DNA of 64,000 bases from Apostichopus japonicus (lineage: Eukaryota > Echinodermata > Holothuroidea > Aspidochirotida > Stichopodidae). The position numbers and the translations under genes are program-made. Under the pieces are notes generated by a model. It made no database searches, was not told the origin of the DNA, and saw nothing but the letters and a program-made list of their open reading frames with translations. The stretch is taken from positions 5,041,501-5,105,500 of the forward strand of contig NC_092572.1 in the NCBI RefSeq assembly GCF_037975245.1. Direction: 5' to 3'. Positions 49,401-61,400 of the stretch are shown one piece after another (position 1 is the stretch's first letter; each line of letters starts with the position of its first letter).

Positions 49401-52400
49401 TTTAATTTACTCTGTTTATTTTTTTAAAAATTGTGGAACCATTTTCTGACCCATGGTGGTGAGTTAAACATATTTAATAAACTTCTACAAGTTCTTAAAA
49501 AAGACACAAAGGAGTGAGCTGAAACCACAGAGAGCCTACAAGTTTAGATAACTCCTACATGATGCAAGTATGAGGTTAAGATACATGAGAAACCACTCGA
49601 TGATATTGAATACACACTTTACTTATTACAGCTTGGTCAGCCTAGTAGCTCATACTTTCACAGATTCTGTCATGTGACCAAAGAAGGAATTGCAACAATG
49701 TCAAAGAAAAACTAATGACCCAAGAAATGAAAATTCTTATCACAAACAAAACCAGTTCATGAGCCAGTTACGTCAGTTTTAAATCAATATTTTTAAATTT
49801 TTTAAATATTTTTAAATCAATATATTTCTCCACACCTTTCTGTCTTTGTCCTTCTCCATTTTATTCCCTACCCCCTTCCCTTAATCCTCTCTTTGTCCCT
49901 CCACTGTTTATCTCCTACCTCTCCTCTTCCCCTGTTGGTTTCTTTCTTTCTTCTCTCCATCCCTTGTCTAGTAATCCCCTTACATCTATCTCTTTGTGTT
50001 CACCATGCTCATTAACCTGTCTGGATTCTGTGCATGTTTTTGTGCCTTCTGTTACTGTTACTTGTCATTTAGCCTCTGAAGAAGATCCTGCTAGGATTGA
50101 AACGTCAGGCCAACTTACTTTTACACATTCTCTTACACAGGCTCTCTTGTGGATAAGCAGTTTGCTAACAGTTTTATTTTATTTTAATTTTTATTTTAAG
50201 TCAAGCAAGAGAATGAGAATGGATCCAACCAAGACACATTTCTTGTTCCTTACTATATCTGCCTGTCTCGCTTCTTCAATGTAATGTGTTGTCAGGATGA
50301 TGGTTGTGTTACCGCCCTTTGCAAACCCCAACAGGTACTCCCAAATCCTGAAATAGAAACAGACGATAAATTTTAAATGAAGACTATTAAACAAAATATA
50401 TATTTTTTTACAGTGTAGCTTTGTGTCGACGTCCACGTTTGGAAGATTACAGAGCATTCTAGTGGATTTAAAACTCAGTCAAAACATTTAGGAGGACTTT
50501 CTGGTGACGAACAATATGAAACTTATATTGAAGAGGAAAATATAACCAAACACCTAGCTGGAAAACACCACCTTAATATCTTGGCCCTTACCCCAGATAT
50601 GGTTGATTGAATGTAACCTATATTGACTGCCTACAGCTTCAACTACTCCAGGAAGCTGGATTACAGTAAGAGGTATGTAATGAGCCACCAGAAAATCCTT
50701 TTAACGAATCAAACTACACTAAAAACATACTCTACTCAAGCCTTTGTGAGAGTTCTTTCATATTTGAAAAGCCAACCAGTTGCTATAGTTACCCTCTTGC
50801 ATTACATTTCCATCTATATCATATTATGCAGATGTAAACCTTGTTAATTTGAATGTCCCGTTTTATATCTTCTGGAAAATGGGTAAAAATTAGAGGGTCT
50901 GATGCTACCATCCTGGTAGGATCTTCTTCAGAGGCAAACTAAAACTAACACAATGCTGCTTCTGTGTTCGTATGCTTCTGATGATCCTAGCAGGATCAAA
51001 GGATCAGGCCTGCAAACTTTCACATATTAACCTTGAGACACTTTTTTAAATAGATGAGAGGTTTGTTAACATTTTTTGTTATCTTTAATTCTATATTTTG
51101 AAACCGGACAATGGTTGAAGAATAGGCAGGTATGAGTGATTATCGTATGGGAATCCAAACGAAAGACTTCAGTGAAATATTTACTAGCCCCAACTTGTAA
51201 ATTTTGGCAAGTACAGTATCTATAAAGAATGTAAATTACCTTGATGGAATATGGAAGCCAAAAAAGGGCAGACTTACTTCTCTCTGAGCAGCGGATCAAC
51301 GCCGACCGTGGGCTCATCTAGAATAAGAAGCTCTGGTTCCTGGAGGAGGGCAGCAGCAAAGGAAACCCGCCTCTTCTGGCCTCCACTGATGGAGAATTGA
51401 AGAAACAAAAAATGAAGTAATGACCAGGTCAACCTTAGCTTAAATAAGACTTCTTCAGTGGTAGAATAATGATGATATGGGGTAGGTGGTAGGATATGGG
51501 GTGGGTAGGTGGTACTGTAGGTGGTGGGTTGTCAGGATGGGGTTCATTAATATTGAATCAAATAGGTAAGAGGGAAGTCAAATTAATACTTGTGCTTCTT
51601 TGACAACTGAAATTAGTGCAACTCAGGGTAAACCAACCCAAGTATACAGGGCCTTTGTGTGGCAATCTGAATCATACAATTAGATTCTTTATTAAGGAAT
51701 CTTAGTGTGGCAGTCTAAATCACACATACATAAGATTCTTTATTAAGGAACCTTTGGGGCAGTCTGAATCACACATACAAGATTCTTTATTAAGGAACCT
51801 TTGTGTGGCAGTCTGAATCACACATAAATAAGATTCTTTGTTAAGGAACCTTTGTGTGGCAGTCTGAATCAAACATACATGAGATTCTTTATTAAGGTAC
51901 CTTTGTGTGGTATTCTGAATCGCACATACATAAGATTTTTATTTAGGAACCTTAGTGTTGCAGTCTGGATCACACATACATAATATTCTTTATTAAGAAA
52001 CCTTTGTGTGGCAGTCTGAATCACATAAGATTCTTTATTAAGGAACTTTTGTGTGGCAGTCTGAATCACACATACATAAGATTCTTTATTAAGGAACTTT
52101 TGTGTGGCAGTCTGAATCACACATACATAAGATTCTTTATTAAGGAACCTATGTGTGGCAGTCTGAATCACACATACATAAGATTCTTTTTTAAGGAACC
52201 TTTGTGTGGCAGTCTGAATCATATATATATACCTAAGATTCTTTATTAAGGAACCTTTGTGTGGCAGTCTGAATCACACATACATAAGATTCTTTATTAA
52301 GGAACTTTTGTGTGGCAGTCTGAATCACACATACATAAGATTCTTTATTAAGGAACCTTTGTGTGGCAGTCTGAATCATATACCTAAGATTCTTTATTAA

Positions 52401-55400
52401 GGAACCTTTGTGTGGCAGTCTGAATCATATATATATACCTAAGATTCTTTATTAAGGAACCTTTGTGTGGCAGTCTGAATCACACATAGCCTGAAAGATT
52501 CTTTATTAAGGAACCTTTGTGTGGTAGTCTGAATCACACGTACATAAGATTCTCTACTAAGGAACCTTTGTGTGGCAGTCTGAATCACACATAGCCTGAA
52601 AGATTCTTTATTAAGGAACCTTTGGGACAGTTTATATCATACATACCTAAGATTCTTTATTAAGGAACCTTTGTGTGGCAGTCTGAATCACACATACATT
52701 TATAAGATTCTTTATTAAGGAACCTTTGTGTGGCAGTCTGAATCATACATACCTGAGATTCTTTATTAAGGAGCCCTTGTGCGGTAGTCTCAGCAGATCG
52801 ATTAGAAATGTTTTTCTGTCCTCAAGGGCTTGTCCCCGGAGGCGGAAGATTGTTCCAAAGTAGTTGAGAGTTTCGCTGATTGTGAACTGGTCGTACAGAG
52901 CCGTTTCCTTTGTAAAGGGAGAAAAATTACAGATACTGGAAGCCAGATCTGGCCCAGGGACAGCTAAGTCACCAGCCACCCATTTTTAAGTCTTCACATA
53001 CTGGTAGCCAGATGATCTGGCCCAGTGACAGGTAAGTCACCAGGCCCCCAGTTTAAAGTCTTGATAAACTCATGGTACAAAGTCCTAGTCATATCAAGAA
53101 TTTGCACTGCAGGAAGCCCTGACCTGATCTATCCCTACACATACCCCGGGACCCCTCATTGACCCTGACTCCCGTATCATCAAGCCTACATATCTACTTA
53201 TCTACATTGCTCCCCACATCCCTCCACTCCCCCCCCCCCCACTCACTTCCCCATAATGTTGGTAGCATTTCTCTTTGTCGGCTTAAAAGTTCCTGTTTTA
53301 AATAGCCCATCATTCATCTTTAAATACAAAAAACTTGAATACAATTGAAGTAATTACCTGGGGCATGTAGCCCACCATAGCACCTGGTACGCCATGACCT
53401 GCTGTGTTGGGCGGTCTCCCGAGAGTCAATACCACTCCACTATTAAAGTTCAGTCGGCCAAGACAGCATCTGAGTAAGGTGGTCTTGCCACAGCCACTGG
53501 GTCCTAGAAGACCATAACTATAGTATAGGAAGAAAATAGGTTAAACACTGTATCATCTACAATATATAGGGTTATGTAACAGTTAACGTACACTCTCACT
53601 GATGTAGTGCCCAACCCCTAACCAATTCCGAAGCTCAAGAAAACATTTGATGCCTTAAGTTAAACCAGGTGCGTATCCAGGGGGGGGCGTTGGGGGCGCG
53701 CGCCCCCCGGGTAAGAAAAAGAGGAGAGGAAAAAAAGAGAAGAAAAAAAGGAAAAAAGAGGGGGAAAAGAGGAGGAGGAAGGAAGGGAAAAGAAAAAAAA
53801 GAGGAGAAAAAAGAGGAGGGAGTAGAATAAATATGCCAAGACACCGGGAAGAGAAAGAAGAACAGTGACATCATTACAGCGCTGATCCCTATTATATACA
53901 CAGGGTAGCCAGTGACGGATCGAAGATGTCGGAAGGGGCGGGCGCATCACCCTACCCCTTTCACCGACAACTCCATTTTTGACGTTTCCATTTCTCCTCT
54001 CTCACTAATGTATATATATATATATACTATATATGATCTACCATAACGCGTGTGTGTGTGTGTATGGACGCCTTAAACCATTGTGCTATGAAACCAACTG
54101 TGGCTGGTCGGAGTCGTCGGAGAACATGACGCATTTCGGGAAGGGGGCGACCGCCCCCCGAGCATATTTTTTTTTTTTATGATATCGCTAGTAAATTCAA
54201 AATAGAAAATGCTTAGATGCAGCTTACAAGGCAGTGGAAGTGTCATATCCAGCGATCTGGGAGGCATTTTCAGCCAAAATTTTCTTGTACGCTTCGCGCC
54301 AACTCGTGGTGGCGCTACGCTTAGATAGTTACCTACAGGCTTCGCCCCTCCCTTGCAAAGTATTCGCTACGCGCCTGTTCGAATTTGTAAACCACACAGC
54401 AGATAACATCATATATCAGTGAGCATGAAAATCGAGGTTCCAGGATGAACAGCCTCAAAACTGTCGATGTGTGTAGTCATAGTAACCCATTTGATTTTGG
54501 GGACTGTAACGACTTTACCCGAAAAATATAACCTAAATTTTTCGCGCGCTCCGCGCGCGTTTTACACGTTAATATCAATATCATATAAGTAAGCATCGGT
54601 TATTACCTCGCATGTCATTGTGTACCGTACAGTTCGTGGAAATTGCGCAGTATACCGCGGGATGCTGTAAACAACGAAATGTCTTATGTAGATGGAGAAA
54701 AAGCATGCAGGTCCAATTATGTCAAATTCTCTTTTACATTAGTAATGTCGAATTAGTCGGCCAAGCTTACAACTTTATTTTAATTATCAAGGAGATATTT
54801 TTTCAACTATTCATTTCCTTTAGCTACATCATTGCAATTTATTTTTCTTTCAGTAGGAGCCCCTGCCTCCTACGCCTATGTGTGTATTGTTCGGTTGAAG
54901 GAAATATCTGGTATTTGTTTTCATTTCCTTCAACCAAGTTTAATTATAGCCGTTATAAGAGGTTTTAATATTTCTACACCAATAAATTAGTGCGTCTGAA
55001 TTTTCGAAAATTTCCTGACCAACATTCTTCATCATACTTCCCTCTACTAGTGTAATTTTGACCGGTCTGTTAGGGGTTCAAGGAGGTTTTTCTATATTGG
55101 TTGTCCATAGATGACATAGATGCAACATTATGGGTATGTTTTGAAGTGAGTTTATTCACGAGAAATCTCAATTTTCAAATTCTGAACAAATAATGGGCTG
55201 AAAACCTTGAAAAGTGGGGCTGTCGGGTATTGTGGACCGCGACGAAGGATCACCTACAAAAGCAATGATCCACATGAGATGCGATCAGGTCGAACATGAT
55301 ATGTGACTGGTGAAAATCTTCAAAAAGGTTATGGATGAAAAAAAAAAAACTATTGGGAAATACTTGGTTCTCAGGTAAAAGTGTACATCTGGTTGGTCAT

Positions 55401-58400
55401 TTTCAAGCCCGAGAAGTGCCATTTCCGGTGATCTGGGGGGTATCAAAACCAGAAATTTTCTTGTACGCTGCGCGCCAACCGATGGTGGCGCTCCGCTTAG
55501 ATAGTAATTCGCGCCCCCCGGGTTAGAAAATCCTGGATACGCGCCTGTAAACAGTGCCCATCTTGTAAGCAGTGTCCGTTTTAGGATCTAACGGACAAAT
55601 GAAAGTATGGCACATTATGAATGTACTGCATGGTTGGGAGAGTTGATAGACTTTAAAGGCATTGAAGACCCGCCCCAAACCGTGTGCCGCGCTCTGAAAA
55701 AGTTAACTTTCCGTTGCTTGCAAGTGAAGTTTTGTGCTTGTTGCTACAAAATGCAGACAGTAATGAAACGTGATACCTTGTTATCTTTAGCTGGACCTGA
55801 GATGTCCATCGCTGCATCGGTTGTACACTGCGCTGTGGGTATTGACCGCAGCTGTTTGTACTGACTGTACACTAGTGTCTAATTACCGAACCTTGGTAGC
55901 AAGCTGTGTGCAAAATTTCTGGGATCGATGATGGTGTCTAACACTTCTGTTACACCTCATTCGAAACCAGGTCAGATAGCCTGCATTAGACGTTTCTTTT
56001 TACACTTCTGTTACACCTCATTCGAAACCAGGTCAGATTACCTGCATTAGACGTTTCTTTTTGCGCAAGTCTTCACACTCTTTAAGCTGCCTGGCCTGTA
56101 CAGTAGTTGTGTCTTAAACTGTCCAAGTAACTATTTCCTTTCCAATTTACTCAGATAAATGCATTCTTATACAGAATGGGAGGGCTGTGCTAAATATCTA
56201 ACCAATTACAAATTATTTTATATGGAGATGGGGAAGTGAAAGGTAGATTGGAGACAGCTGAAAGTAGAACACAGTATCGATACATTAATTATCATTATGA
56301 ATATATTGCAAATGGACAATACATATATCACCACTACTATATACAAGCTATGGTTACCCTATGTAAGTTAAATACTTCACTATACTGTACGCTGTGTAAA
56401 GTGTCACATGAACTAAAGATAATACAAACCTGTTAGAATCACAAGCTGAACTTGTGATCTTAGATAAATGTTTACTTAATAAATATAGACCTACTGAAGT
56501 GATAGTACATCAGAATCAGGTCAGGTAATTATGTAATACCCTGGTAACATAATATTACACTAACTGTGTTAGTACACTGCTCTTTTCTTGTGTAGAAAGA
56601 CCTACGGCTAACTGATCATAATAAGCAGCAGTTACTTTTATGATGCTTAAGTGACCACAAATGTGGGAGAAACCCGCAAGGGGTTGTGGGAGAAACTGGC
56701 AAGAGCTAAATGGATTACAGATCGAGTGGCTTCCAATTCCACATTTTAACTCAAATTTTGAATCTTTTCAAGTTAGAAAGTCTTTTCAGATGGGAAACCG
56801 TAGATTACTCTTGGATGAAAAACCCACCTTACTATGACTCGGCTTGGAATCGAACCCAAACCTCCCGATTGCTAAGCCTAATTGCTTCAAATATCACCAC
56901 CTTTATCCACTCGGCCACAGCACCTGTATGATGTCAAGCCATCATGTATGAATACATATATAGTTATCTTTTCTGATTAACACAGGAAGATGATGCTGAT
57001 CTCCCATAACCCCCCCCCCCCCCCCCGCTGCTTCATTTCTTTTAAGGAAAGGTGGAAGGTTGAGGGCCTTTGAGTGTTTTTGTGGTTCTTTGTTTCAAGG
57101 GTGATGTTCAGATGCTCAAATTTAGAACACCTCATCCTAAAACGGGATATTTTAGCCCATGTTATAAAAATCCAGCTCCAAATAATAGGAACCTAACTGT
57201 GAGTCTCCTTATTTATTACTGTGTTCAAATTGTAAGTTTTTTTTGTTTTTTTTATTCCACAAGGTAGTATTAATCACTTGCCCAAACCACTGGTGACACA
57301 AAATTCCAGAAACATTCAAATCAAAATTCAATTCAAATTCAAATCAAAATCAACTCAAATTCAATGCAAATTATTCTGTTTTGACCTTTACATTTAGTGA
57401 ACATTTATATACCAAGATGTCTCAGGAGCCAATAAAGGGTAAATGTTTGACAGGGAAGTACTGTTCTTACAGGGAATAAAAATAGCAAAATTATTCAAAT
57501 ATTGTGTAATAGCTTTGAAGGATCTGGAGGTCTCATAAATACAGTAGTACCTGTATGGTCCCTGTGTTCACTACAATAGCATTCTTTTGGCACTTAAAAG
57601 GCAATTTGACTATATGATTACTTCGCTATGCTACACCAAATACAACAAGTCATCCACTGAGCTGTGCAATAAATTTAGTGTGTAAAAGTAAGTTGGCCTG
57701 ACATTTCGATCCTACAGTAGCAGGATCTTCACAAAGGCTAAATGACAAGTAACAGTAACAGAAGGGACGCAAATAATACAGAAAGCCTTAGAAAGGTTAA
57801 TCAGCATGGTGAACACAAAGAGATAGATGTAAGGGGACTAGTAGAGAAGGAATGGAGAGAATAAAGAAAGAATAAATTTAGTGTCATCTATTGCGGGAGA
57901 TAAATGCTATCATTTATGTGTGTCATCTATCAATGTCAATGCTATCATCGTATGTCGTCCAGTTACAGAGTTGTTGACAATTAACAATTCATAATCATGG
58001 ACGTTAAATATGAATGTAAGAGACTGACTTCGGTCAGCTTGCAGCTTTGTTAAGCCAATGAGGCTTCTTCGTGAGTTCCTGCTTGCAGGAGGATCTAAAA
58101 TACATACATAAATTTATGAACAACATTCTGCTAGATAGCATAGGGAATTATTTATCCGGTACAACATGGCAGACTGTTTTTACAATATGGCCATTCTGAT
58201 ACAACCCTGGGGAACCATGTATGCATTTTATACGAGACAGTTCAGAAGGTTCTAACCTGCTAAGTTAGACAAAATATGAGCATTAAATTATTCCATTGCG
58301 TACAGGACTGTGTTGTAATTATCTTTAAATGGCCATCCCCTGCAAACTATTCATTATTCCAACTTTTGTTCACAAAATTACTCTAGTAATTGGTGTTCTC

Positions 58401-61400
58401 TAGGACTGATCTATACCAATCAGTTCAACACAGTGTGGGATTATCTGTGCAATCTTGAAATCTGCATTTAACGATAAGCTGGAGATAGATTTAAAACAAA
58501 CAACAAAGGTTGTAGTTTGTTTTCAAACAAATTACTGTATAGGCTGTTAGATCAACATTGTAGTTTAAAAGTCACAAGATTTCTGATTATTACAGTATAG
58601 TTACAGACCATGCAGACTTCGACACCAATAACGGAGAGGTTAATTAATTAGTACTACAGAATACTAATTAGTGAATCGTTAAGTCAGAGTCGCAGACACC
58701 AAGTTCATCAGATCTGTATTCATAATAAAGCACACAGTACAATTGATACCAGTATACATACCAGGTGCTTAATGCTGAGTAAACACCTACTTTACCCAAA
58801 GTACACATATTCTGCACACAGTATTTGTACAGTTAATACTCTGAGATAGTATTTATAGCACTGTACTTACTGGACTTCTTAAATACAGCTCTCTTACACT
58901 CATAACTTGAGAATGGATCTAGATTAGATCTTACAAATATAACTGTGAAAGGGAAAAAGCTCAAATTTGACAATTTAATCAGTAAAAATCATTCACTTTA
59001 AATGCTCTAAAGGCCTGAACATTCCAGATATTATATATATCCGAAAATTCAACTAGGCAGAGCTCAACAAGGAGATCTCGTGTTACAAAGGGAATGTTGA
59101 TCAAACATTTTATTACCCAAAGATTTTAGTCTTAACCTGGGCTCAGCCCTGAGAGTCAAATCACATTTACAGGATCACATAGATTCAGACCACTCTTTTA
59201 TTCTCCTGGTCATCTTCATTTAGCTGACATAAACCATCAACACAATAGGGTATGTCCTTCCTGTTTATCTGGTCTTAGGGGTAGCGTTCAGGTTCAGTAG
59301 GCGAGAATCACTACTTTAGCTTTTTCCCACTGGTGCTTCTTTTGTTGGCTGTTTTGTGCGGTCAGGGATTTATCTTTTGCTTTGTTTGCTGGAGAATATA
59401 AATTGATGCAGGGAAGCTTTCTTCACAGAGCTACTCCAGCTACCTCTTCATGATATAGATCTTGCTTTACATTTTACTCTTTTACTGTACTTGACTTTAT
59501 TACTTTGCATTTTACTTTATTACACAGTACTGTTATCCATCTATTCGGAATACATTTTAATAGTGTTGGATCTCTACAATAATAATATTACTGGAAATCG
59601 TACTCTACTTGTGTTGTGTTTATTATGCATCCCCTGTTATAACAGTACGTATAAAATAGTTTAGGAACTGAAAGTAACACAGGCCAGACCAAACATCACA
59701 TTCAAACCAAACCGCATATACTACATTTTAAATGTGTTACAATATGCAAATCCTGCTTACAGATGATGATCTCATGCTGTAACTCTGGATGGATATAGTA
59801 CAGTAGCATGGAGACTTCTAAAGTTAATGAGTTTGTTTTGTTTAATCTCAGCCCAGGGAATATTTCATCTCACTAGAGTATAGCCCTAATGGGCAACTTA
59901 CTGCACAAATGCAAAGATACTGAACAAAGGTATCCTACAGTACAAAGCAATCTTTTGCACATAATGTAACAAGTAATTACAGTAATTACAGTACTTTATG
60001 GGCTATTGAAGCAAAATTCATGTTATAATTGCCATACAAGATGTGAAGCTATTCCCTTATACCAACTTTACAAATATAAACCATTTAAAAATTTCCTTTA
60101 ACTTACTGTAGATTTATAAATTGACTATATATACTTACAGAATGGATATAAAATGGCAATGAAATACCCTAAATACAATTGATTACTTTCCAAAATTAGC
60201 TATTATAAAGTACCCATGTAGCATGGTATACAATTTAGCTGGTTATCTCATGGCACAAAGATGCTCAAGATGTTCAATGATAAAAGAAGGCATGTTACTA
60301 ATTCTGCTTCCAGGATTGCATGAAATCATTGATACTAGACAGATCAGCGTAACCTTTGGAGTTTTTGAACTGTTCAAGTGTGTGAACACTCGCGCACAAA
60401 GAAACGTCTCATGCCGGTAATCTGACCTAGTTTCGAATGAGGTGTATCAGAAGTGTTAGACACCACCATGGATCCCAGAAAATATACACACAGCTTGCTA
60501 CCGTCCGTAATTAGACACTAGTGTACAGTCAATCCATACAGCTACGGTCAATACCCACAACAAAGTTTAGGCCTACATAGCAGCAATGAACATCTCAGCA
60601 GGGTCCAGAAAAAAAGAAAACAAGGTATAACGTTTCATTAACTGTCTGCATTTTGTAGCGACAAGAAAAAAACTTCATTTGCAAGCAACGGAAAGTTAAC
60701 TTTCTCAGAGCGCGGCACACGGTTTGGGGCGAGTCTTCAATGCCTTTAAGGCAGCACTGAACAGTACTGTAAACAAGTATGTATGCGTGTATGCGTTTTT
60801 TTTTCTATCTGACCGAGGACTTGAACAAAAGAATTCCAGGTCCTCGGTTGTGATTTCTAAAGAATCACCATGTCCTCGAAGAATTCTATTGTATGGGGTA
60901 TTTTTAAGTTTAAGGGTACGTGGATTTGAACAATGGAAAATACAATGGGGTCCTCGGTTGGAATGTAATACAAACATGTGTGTGTGTGTGTGAGTGTATG
61001 TATATATGTGCAACAGAATACAGATGCTCGGTCCTGTGATCTGGCAAGTTGACAATCACAGTTATAGACAGGATTGAAATGAACACAAAAATATTTGACC
61101 AATTGTCTAAATCTCATTCCCAGATTCTTCAAAGCTTTAGAACATTGCCCTTATCAAGTGTTGAATCAGACAACAACAGTAATGTCTCAGTGACACAAAC
61201 CAGGGGCAGGGGAGGGGATGCTTGTAAAATATGAACATTACAGTATGGACCATCATTTTACTGTAATAAGCATATATTAGAAGCATTTGTAGAATGGGAT
61301 CTAAGCTTATCAAACTGAGTTGAAAATCTGGTGAACTTACATAACTCCTTGAGGAACTTGCATCTGAAGGTTCTGTAAAACTTGTATTGCAGACGACCCT

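Larger units (their letters stand above)
53518..61340 (-). other. ABC transporter intron 1 (7.8 kb)
   Basis: The largest intron. It holds a TIR element (53666-55547), two MITE copies (55653-56085, 60372-60749), a tRNA-like SINE head (56835-56935) and a hammerhead-like motif (57685-57735). I see no gene in 57800-60370. Confidence 0.6.

Noticed and set aside
51869-52249. 117- and 81-codon frames with 17-residue repeats
   Set aside because: The 51-bp array length is a multiple of three, so frames stay open by chance on both strands.
53635-53950. Phe/Leu/Ser-rich minus-strand frames
   Set aside because: They are translations of a purine-rich low-complexity tract within a transposon.
54612-54968. 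118-codon frame inside the 53666-55547 element as a transposase
   Set aside because: No DDE/RNase H-like motif or family resemblance; part of it is the nested repeat.
59080-59650. Possible solo LTR ending ...GCATCCCCTGTTATAACA
   Set aside because: The end looks LTR-like, but I found no matching TG start or target duplication.
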